A stretch of 12,828 nt of DNA from CAYYKK01 sp964467935 (GTDB lineage Bacteria > Myxococcota_A > Polyangia > Polyangiales > Polyangiaceae): positions 1 through 12,828 of the forward strand of contig CAYYKK010000210.1 of NCBI GenBank assembly GCA_964467935.1. Direction: 5' to 3'. The position numbers and the translations under genes are program-made. How positions within the stretch are numbered: position 1 is the first letter of the stretch; the number at the start of each line of letters is the position of its first letter. The notes under the pieces were generated by a model that had not been told where the DNA came from, did not search any database, and worked only from the letters and a program-made list of their open reading frames with translations. Below are positions 12,633-12,828 of this stretch, piece after piece.

Positions 12633-12828
12633 ATGTGGCTCGTACGCATCGCGCTCAAGCGCCCCTACACCTTCATCGTCATGTCGCTCCTCATCGTGAT
12701 CGTGGGCGTGCTCACGATCTTGCGGATGCCGACGGACATCTTCCCGGACATCGACATCCCCGTCGTCTCCGTCATCTGGAACTACGGCGGGCTCCCGCCG
12801 GAGGAGATGGAGAAGCGCATCGTCAACC
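12633..12828 (+). CDS. RND-family efflux transporter permease, N-terminal fragment (3' end cut by window)
   Basis: The first 65 residues are visible. MWLVRIALKRPYTFIV is followed by the first transmembrane helix (about 12-33, hydrophobic MSLLIVIVGVLTIL) and the family signature MPTDIFPDIDIPVVSVIW (about 33-50). Then comes GGLPPEEMEKRIV (about 53-65), matching the start of the porter PN1 subdomain in AcrB/MdtB/CzcA-type pumps. Such proteins are about 1,000-1,050 residues, so about 94% lies outside. The protein is an inner-membrane proton antiporter that exports drugs, metals or other toxic compounds through a periplasmic adaptor and outer-membrane channel. Neither partner is seen before it, so they would have to follow downstream. 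The start is ATG 12633, with GAGAAG at 12624-12629. It is divergent from LysR and probably under its control. Confidence 0.9.
   Translation, partial: MWLVRIALKRPYTFIVMSLLIVIVGVLTILRMPTDIFPDIDIPVVSVIWNYGGLPPEEMEKRIVN

Noticed and set aside
1..12828. CRISPR arrays, tRNA or rRNA genes, insertion sequences, phage genes
   Set aside because: I looked for regular repeat-spacer structure, transposase motifs, terminal inverted repeats and RNA-gene signatures and found none. Gaps between genes are all about 130 bases or shorter.

Overview
The window reads as chromosomal DNA of a large-genome, high-GC myxobacterium, most likely of the Polyangiales (Sorangium/Polyangium-like) type. This is an inference from four things. 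Coding regions have almost uniformly G/C third positions. Secreted proteins carry a lipoprotein signal followed by a Gly/Ser/Thr-rich linker. One protein resembles the myxobacteria-restricted DUF2378 family. There is also a Hanks-type Ser/Thr kinase fused to a signalling-NTPase-like module. Coding density is very high and no gap exceeds about 130 bases. I see no tRNA, rRNA, CRISPR array, insertion sequence or phage gene.

Left part (1-4990, + strand): two secreted carbohydrate enzymes in tandem. The first is a 5'-truncated GH13 alpha-amylase-family protein with all catalytic residues. The second is a lipoprotein with a six-hairpin (GH15/GH63-like) glycosidase domain, an FnIII-like domain and a C-terminal beta-rich, probably carbohydrate-binding domain. 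Together they look like a cell-surface alpha-glucan degrading pair.

Middle (5095-8545, + strand): a GNAT acetyltransferase; a lipoprotein lytic transglycosylase; a small Ala/Pro-linker lipoprotein; a TMEM53/DUF829-type alpha/beta hydrolase whose GTG start overlaps the preceding stop; and a DUF2378-like protein. The transglycosylase, small lipoprotein and hydrolase form a compact operon-like run with envelope character.

Right part (8552-12828): a class II glutamine amidotransferase on the - strand diverges from a Ser/Thr protein kinase on the + strand. The kinase's C-terminal half looks like an AAA/STAND NTPase domain that has lost its P-loop lysine and its usual downstream repeats. A short helical hypothetical gene (- strand) overlaps the kinase 3' end, with a LysR regulator directly upstream of it. 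The LysR gene diverges from an RND efflux pump gene cut off by the window end. The shared LysR/RND region is unusually AT-rich and holds a textbook T-N11-A operator.

The most reusable observation is a recurring start-proximal promoter. A TATNNT-like hexamer lies 6-10 nt before the start codon of the acetyltransferase, transglycosylase, kinase and helical hypothetical genes, with a poorer version before the DUF2378-like gene. Three of them also carry GCGAA 4-5 nt upstream of the hexamer. This suggests leaderless or nearly leaderless transcripts. I did not find a convincing new multi-gene defence or biosynthetic system. The degenerate kinase-STAND fusion and the promoter pattern are the best leads.
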